Shown in pieces: positions 14,300 to 18,822 of a stretch of 18,822 bases of DNA (position 1 is its first letter; each line of letters starts with the position of its first letter). Under the pieces are notes generated by a model. It did not search any database and was not told the origin of the DNA. It saw only the letters and a list, made by a program, of their open reading frames with translations. The position numbers were made by a program, and so were the translations under genes. The stretch covers positions 1-18,822 of the forward strand of contig MUCU01000021.1 of assembly GCA_002817055.1 (NCBI GenBank), read 5' to 3'. This stretch comes from SAR202 cluster bacterium Io17-Chloro-G7 (GTDB taxonomy: Bacteria; Chloroflexota; Dehalococcoidia; UBA3495).

Positions 14300-17200
14300 C
14301 TAATCTCCCGCCAACAACATCGCGTAGTCGAGCAAGCGGTCGGCATAGATCGAAGGGAGAGGTTTCTCGTTGTAGCGGCCCAGGTGCAGTGTGTTCACGA
14401 TGAAGTGGCCCTCGCCGTACTGGGCCTCCAGCAGCACTGCGTTACCTTCTGAGTTCTCGAGTAGGACGACCCATGAGTCGTCCAGGGAAGCAAAAGATAC
14501 GACGCCAAACCAATATAAGGTTCCGCAACAGTCCGGATTCTCCCACAAATCTCCCTTCCCAAAATCAAAAGGCTCGGTGAATCTAGAGACGCTCAGTCCC
14601 CGGAAGATTGGATGATTTGGGCGGGTGATCGTCACCTCGCGCTCAGTAGGTCCGCTAAGGTAAAGAATATAAGGGGACCAAGTTTTCGAGAACCTATTGG
14701 TGTACCGGTAAATGTCCCCATTTGATATCTCGACCGTGGTCACTTCGGTCAGTAACATAACACCGCCATTTTGGACAAACTGCTGGAACGCCTCCCCTCT
14801 TAGATTCAACGTCGGGTATTGATCCAAGATCAGGAGATCGTATGAACTGAGACTGACCAAGCCCAGGTTCTCGGTGATGTCGTCGAACTTGATACGTCTG
14901 GTGTCTAAGATCGACATGACGTGGGAGCCGCGGCCGGTGCTCGCGACGCCGATCTTGACCAAGCCGTTTTCGCTCCTCTGCGCTCCTTCTGTTCTCACGG
15001 GTAAGCTCGTACCTAGAGCGGAGGTGGGTGATTCCGTGGCGGTTGCGGCCATTTCGTCGAGAACCTCGCGTATTGCACCTTCGATTTGCTCTGACGACGA
15101 CGCGGGCCCCGGAGAACCTGCCGGGCCTTCTGGACCTGTTGGGCCTGCAGCCAAGGCCAATGCGCTGTCCAAGAGAAACCGGCCCTTGGCCCAGTCGCTG
15201 GACCCGTTCCAATGGAGCAGGGCGTCAGCGTAGTCATAGAAAATCCAAGCCCGCATTTGCCCCAACTGGTGAAGTGGCTCCACGGCAAGTGAGGAGTTGA
15301 AATAAGACTGGGCTTCGTCACGAAGGCCTATGGCGCTGGCAAGCATACCCAATACATTGTCTACAGACAAACCGGGTAAGAACAACCCATTACTCGGCCT
15401 CAGGGCGGTGAATTGCTTATGGGCTAAGACATTATCTCCTCGTTGAAGGGCCAGCAGGCCCAATCCGGCGTTGGCCCACATCGCCATGAGTGGCGCAGAA
15501 GAAGGAGACGCCAGAACAATCTCTGCAGCTCGCTGGGCCGTTTCTAGCCGGTCTCGGTTCCCGGTAATGCGGGAGGGAGGCCATTGGAATGATAAAAGCT
15601 GGAATCAGGTACTCGAAGGTGGGTCCGGGGGCGCTGGAGACCATTACGTCCACCAGCCGGTCCAAGTAGGCTTCTCCTTCAACGCTGAACCCGGCTTGGT
15701 GCTCCAATAATGCCCGGCTTCCCAAGAGGAGAGCATCCGAACTAGCTAACTCCAGGCCCCGGTCGCTAAATAGGCGGGCAGAGTGCCGGCCGGGGTCCAA
15801 GGATAACATCGAGTTTTGCCACAATGTGGTGACCAATAGCGTACGGTCCCGCAATCTTTCAGCTAAGCCTAGACCCGCCGCCATTTGCTCTATACACCTA
15901 TCATATTCACCCAACCCACCCATGGCCGACCAGCCGCTGATGTGGGCCATAGTTTCAGCCTTCAGGTCGCCCACTATCCGAGCAACTTCCGATGCGCGAA
16001 AACTCTTGGCCTTGCAATCCTCTAACCTAAGGGTGTACAGGTCCAGTTGGGCTGCGGTTCCCAAGGCTTGAAGTTCCAGCTCTAGGTCCCCAGTCTTTTG
16101 GGAGATGGCCATTGCCTGGTCCAACGACTGACGAGCACCCTGGAAATCACCGGTTTCGGTGCTTAGGCACCATCCATGTCGGGCCAGCAGACGCCCTGCT
16201 TCCGGAGTAGCGGGTGGCAGCAACTGTAGGGCCCGAGATACCAGGGGAGTCAGGCGGACCCGTCCGACGCCCGGCGTCATGGGGTATTCTGCAACGGCCA
16301 CCGCCCGCCCCACATCCCCACTGTCGGCATAATAGTCAAAGGCGCGGGTGAGACTGGTGACTGCTTCTCGCCTCTGGTGGGTGGCTGCCTGCGCCTTGCC
16401 CAAGCCGAACAGAAGAGCGGAAGATTCCGCATCCATTGACTGCCCTTCCTTGGCCGCCAGGCCCCGAACAAAAAGCCGCAACGCCTCCTCGTAGGCGTTG
16501 GATGCCAGTGTCTGCTCCCCTGCCATCAAAGAGTAGTGGGCTTGCTTGCCGGTGGCCAGAGCAGGGTCGCCCTCAGCGAAGTGGTGCGCCAACTCCGAAG
16601 CATGGGCCTCCACGTTGGGACCGTAGAGAGACGCCAACGCCTCAGCCGCGCGGAGGTGTAGTCTCATTCGGCGGCTGGCAGACAGATCCTCTACCAAGAC
16701 CTGCTGTATTAGAGAGTGTGTAAACCGGTAGCGGTCCCGGCCCCCAGGCAGTTCTTCTATTAGACGTGCGGCCAGCCCCTCATCTATCGTCTCCAACAAC
16801 TTCTCCGCAGTCAGGCCGGTATCCAAAATGCCCAATTGCCTGTAGTCGAACTCTCGGCCCCAAATGGCGGCAATGGTCAGGAGTTCTGCCGTCTGGGGCG
16901 ACAGTCCGTTGAGCCGTTGACCGATGATTCCGCGGACGCCCGGAGGTATTTCAATCCGCTGGGGGATCTCCATCGAGTCTGGGCTCAATGTCTTTCTATT
17001 AGAGAGGAGGGTAATCACCTGAGATAGGAAAAATGGGTTGCCCTCGGTGTGGGAGTAAATGGATCCCACTTGGTCTTGGGCCGGGGTGAAGCCGGTGAAT
17101 GCCTCAATGAAACTACCGGTCTCTTGCCGACTCAAGCCGCTGAGCAGCTCGAAATTGCAAAAGGGCTGGCGAGAGACTTGGGCAATAGTCTTGGATAACG

Positions 17201-17807
17201 GGTGCTCTCGAGAAAGCTCCATATTTCTATAGGCCCCGACGACCAGTAGGCTGCTGTCCGCCATCACCCGGGCCAGAAATTGGAGGAGCAACAGAGAGGG
17301 GCCGTCGGCCCAGTGGAGGTCATCCAACACCAGCATAAGCGGCTGAGTTCGGGCGGCGTTTTTCAGAAAGGTGGTGATGGACTCGAACAGCCGGAAGCGG
17401 GCCTGCTCCGGCTCCAGCGGCGGGGAGGGTTCTAAGTCCGGCAGCGCCTGGCGTAGCTCAGGGACCAATGCGGCAACATCCGAGGCGCCGGGGCCAAAGT
17501 CGGAGATCAACCTGTCGGGCGCTTTCCCTTGAATATATGCCCGAATCAGTTGCATCCACGGCCAGTAAGGTGGGGCGCCCTCTTCCTCATAGGACCATCC
17601 CCAAAGCACGGATGCTCCCTGTGCCTCAGCCCGGGAGGCCAGGTGCTCCATAATCCGGGTCTTGCCAATCCCCGGCTCCCCTGCCAGCATGACCAACCGC
17701 CCTCGATTTTCCAGAGCGTCGTCGAGGGCAGTGGCCAGCCTGACAAACTCTGAACTCCGGCCCACGAATATTGGGCTTTCACCGACTCTGCGGTCCAAAA
17801 ACCTCAC
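14300..17807 (-). CDS. AAA ATPase / TPR-type regulator fused to GATase-like domain, one frameshift
   Basis: Read as one protein of about 1,165 aa split into two frames. The N-terminal part (from 17807) has an AAA/NB-ARC-like ATPase: FVGRSSEF, Walker A GEPGIGKT at residues 43-50, Walker B LMLVLDDLHWAD at about 157-168, and the sensor-like GNPFF. A long helical TPR-like solenoid follows, as in adenylate-cyclase-associated and LuxR/LAL ATPases. The frame breaks near 15570-15582 (GGGAGGGAGG); after it, RITGNRDRLETAQRAAEIVLASPSS continues the solenoid in the frame that ends at 14300. Instead of a LuxR HTH there is a Gly-X-Y run, GPTGPEGPAGSPGPA (15101-15145), a spacer, and from about 14962 a class I glutamine-amidotransferase/ThuA-like domain (YDLLILDQYPTL, FVQNGGVMLLTEV, HPIFRGL, YGEGHFIVNTLHLG) without an evident catalytic Cys. 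The start is GTG at 17807 or TTG at 17798. Probably a signal-sensing regulator; the target is unknown. Confidence 0.82.
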
Positions 17808-17825
17808 CTCGCCGCAGTTTCCTAC

Positions 17826-17831
17826 ATTATA
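17826..17831 (-). promoter_or_regulatory. Possible -10 box of the ATPase gene
   Basis: A perfect TATAAT on the minus strand lies about 19 bases before the GTG at 17807. The -35 region (GAAGGT at a 17-base spacing, or GTTAAC closer) is poor, so this is only a candidate. If used, the mRNA leader would be about 12 bases. Confidence 0.35.
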
Positions 17832-17855
17832 CCCTTACCGGCCTGTTAACCTTCT

Positions 17856-18726
17856 TTATCTGATCTTTGTGCCGGGATAGTCTTGGCCACCAAAATGTAC
17901 AACCAAACCCGTAACTTCGCCCTTATCATTCTTGATGAAGACGGTTTGCGCGCCGAATTCCGGTACAAAATATTGGGTTTCGGATTCTGGAAATAGTTCA
18001 GCCTTAGCCTCTCCGGTTGGGTGAACGAACAGGCGGTCGTTTTCCTTCGTGACAGTGATCACAGAACTAAGAGAGGCGATCTCATATTGGCCCACATAAG
18101 CGTCATAGATTTTGGGATCGAGAGTGATGGGCTCCACGACAGTGACCGTCCCATTCATATTGGGGTGCAAGGTACAGGTATAGGGGTACTCTCCCGGTTG
18201 ATCAAATCTGAGGGCAAAGGATTGACCGGTGGCCATGTTTCCAGAGTCGAAGCCCTGTTCGGCTTCGCCGCGTGAGCCGGACGTGACGGTGTGGGGTACA
18301 CCGTCTGCGTTGGTCCAAGCAACAGTCTGGCCCACCATGATATGGGCCTCCTGGTGGCTAAACTGCTGGATGGCCACGGCCACTGTGCCTGGTGGAACGT
18401 TGATGCTGCGCGATCGTATATCGTCGGGGGAGGACAATGGCGGCAAGTTCGAGTTCCACATGTGGAACACCCCCAGGGGGTTGTCCACCCAAACATAGGC
18501 GTGGAGCATCCACCCATAGGAGGATTCCCAATGACCTCCGTCGGTATCGCATCCTTCGGCGGTAGTGGAGCTGAATCTGCCGGTGGGGCTACGGCACAGA
18601 TTGTAGTGTACGTGCCAGTTGTCCAGAGGGCCAGCGAAGGCCTCGGGATGGTCTTGGCCGACATCTTGGTGGGGAAGAATAAAGGCGGTGCCGACCAGCT
18701 CCCAATCGCCGGTAGCGTCCTGGTTG
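17856..18726 (-). CDS. Cupredoxin-DUF3471 fusion protein, 5' end lost to an insertion sequence
   Basis: Numbering from the internal ATG at 18509, a plastocyanin/amicyanin-like blue-copper domain runs from about 38 to 127: VAWTNADGVPHTVTS with ligand His73, then YTCTLHPNMNG with Cys112, His115 and Met118, a complete type-1 copper set. Residues 135-212 (YDAYVGQYEI... and ITVTKENDRLFVHP) match a DUF3471-type beta domain, usually found behind beta-lactamase-like enzymes. The same frame continues upstream of 18509 with conserved-looking sequence (DATGDWELVGTAFILPHQ, HPEAFAGPLDNWHVHYN, ESSYGWMLHAYVW) up to the IS end at 18726. The natural start and any signal peptide are therefore missing. Such proteins are normally exported electron carriers or copper proteins. 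An IS-interrupted gene is the best reading; translation from 18509 would still keep the cupredoxin. Confidence 0.8.
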
Positions 18727-18822
18727 TGACCTGCCCCCGAAAACCGGTCCAGGTGTAAAGTTAGACTTGGGCTGGATGAAGGGAGGAGAAATGCCGATGA
18801 AGAGACATACCCCAGAGCAGGT
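18727..18822 (+). mobile_element. Left end of an IS3-family-like insertion sequence (runs off the window)
   Basis: The probable left terminal repeat starts TGACCTGCCCCC at 18727, beginning with the TG typical of IS3-family ends and a C-rich run seen in several members. It is followed by a short leader with GGGAGGAG at 18781-18788 and the start of an IS3-type OrfA. The element sits inside the cupredoxin-DUF3471 gene. The right end and target duplication lie outside the window. Confidence 0.65.
18791..18822 (+). CDS. IS3-type transposase OrfA, N-terminal fragment
   Basis: Only 10 codons are visible: MPMKRHTPEQ. This opening (KRHTPEQ, KRHxPEE and close variants) is characteristic of the helix-turn-helix OrfA of IS3-family elements. 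A strong GGAGGAG ribosome site ends two to three bases before the ATG. The frame is open at the window edge. Confidence 0.65.
   Translation, partial: MPMKRHTPEQ

Noticed and set aside
18291..18758. Plus-strand ORF of 155 codons opposite the cupredoxin gene
   Set aside because: Crosses the IS left end and lies antisense to a protein with an intact copper site; not protein-like.

Overview
The window looks like a piece of chromosome from an uncultured Chloroflexota bacterium (Dehalococcoidia or SAR202-like). This is an inference from gene content: a DUF1800/DUF1501 pair, a soluble NHL propeller, a deazaflavin (F420)-type nitroreductase-family protein, a retinol-dehydrogenase-like SDR, a large AAA/TPR regulator-type ATPase, and dispersed GTCATTCTGA...TCAGAATGAC palindromic repeats. 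No rRNA, tRNA or CRISPR array was seen.

Left part (1-10.1 kb, nearly all + strand) is a well-kept metabolic region. It holds an SDR oxidoreductase, a DAO-type FAD oxidoreductase behind a near-consensus promoter (1564-1592), and an alpha/beta hydrolase preceded by three 36-bp tandem repeats and almost fused (2-bp gap) to an F420-type reductase. Next comes a DUF1800-DUF1501 operon with its own near-consensus promoter (4684-4712) and a strong hairpin after it, then an NHL beta-propeller with a classic terminator, a PPOX/FMN split-barrel protein and a metallo-beta-lactamase-fold hydrolase whose first codons are frameshifted. A convergent minus-strand alpha/beta hydrolase with Thr in place of the nucleophilic Ser ends this part.

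Middle part (10.83-14.3 kb) is a decayed accessory island. It contains a 5'-truncated, frameshifted large serine recombinase, an ORF that may be its scrambled C-terminal end, an HNH endonuclease broken by at least three frame changes, and an apparently intact DUF3800 protein preceded by an overlapping 70-codon ORF.

Right part (14.3-18.8 kb, minus strand) holds a very large AAA ATPase/TPR protein, split by one frameshift. Where the protein would normally end, it carries a short collagen-like Gly-X-Y linker and a glutamine-amidotransferase-like C-terminal domain. Upstream lies a cupredoxin-DUF3471 fusion whose 5' end is cut by the left end of an IS3-like insertion sequence; the start of its OrfA runs off the right edge.

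The most unusual items are the ATPase / collagen-like / GATase-like fusion, the triplicated 36-bp repeat with related motifs upstream of neighbouring genes, the IS-truncated cupredoxin-DUF3471 protein, and the fact that three otherwise good genes are each broken by a one-base gain at a G or C run. The last point could be real decay or sequencing error.
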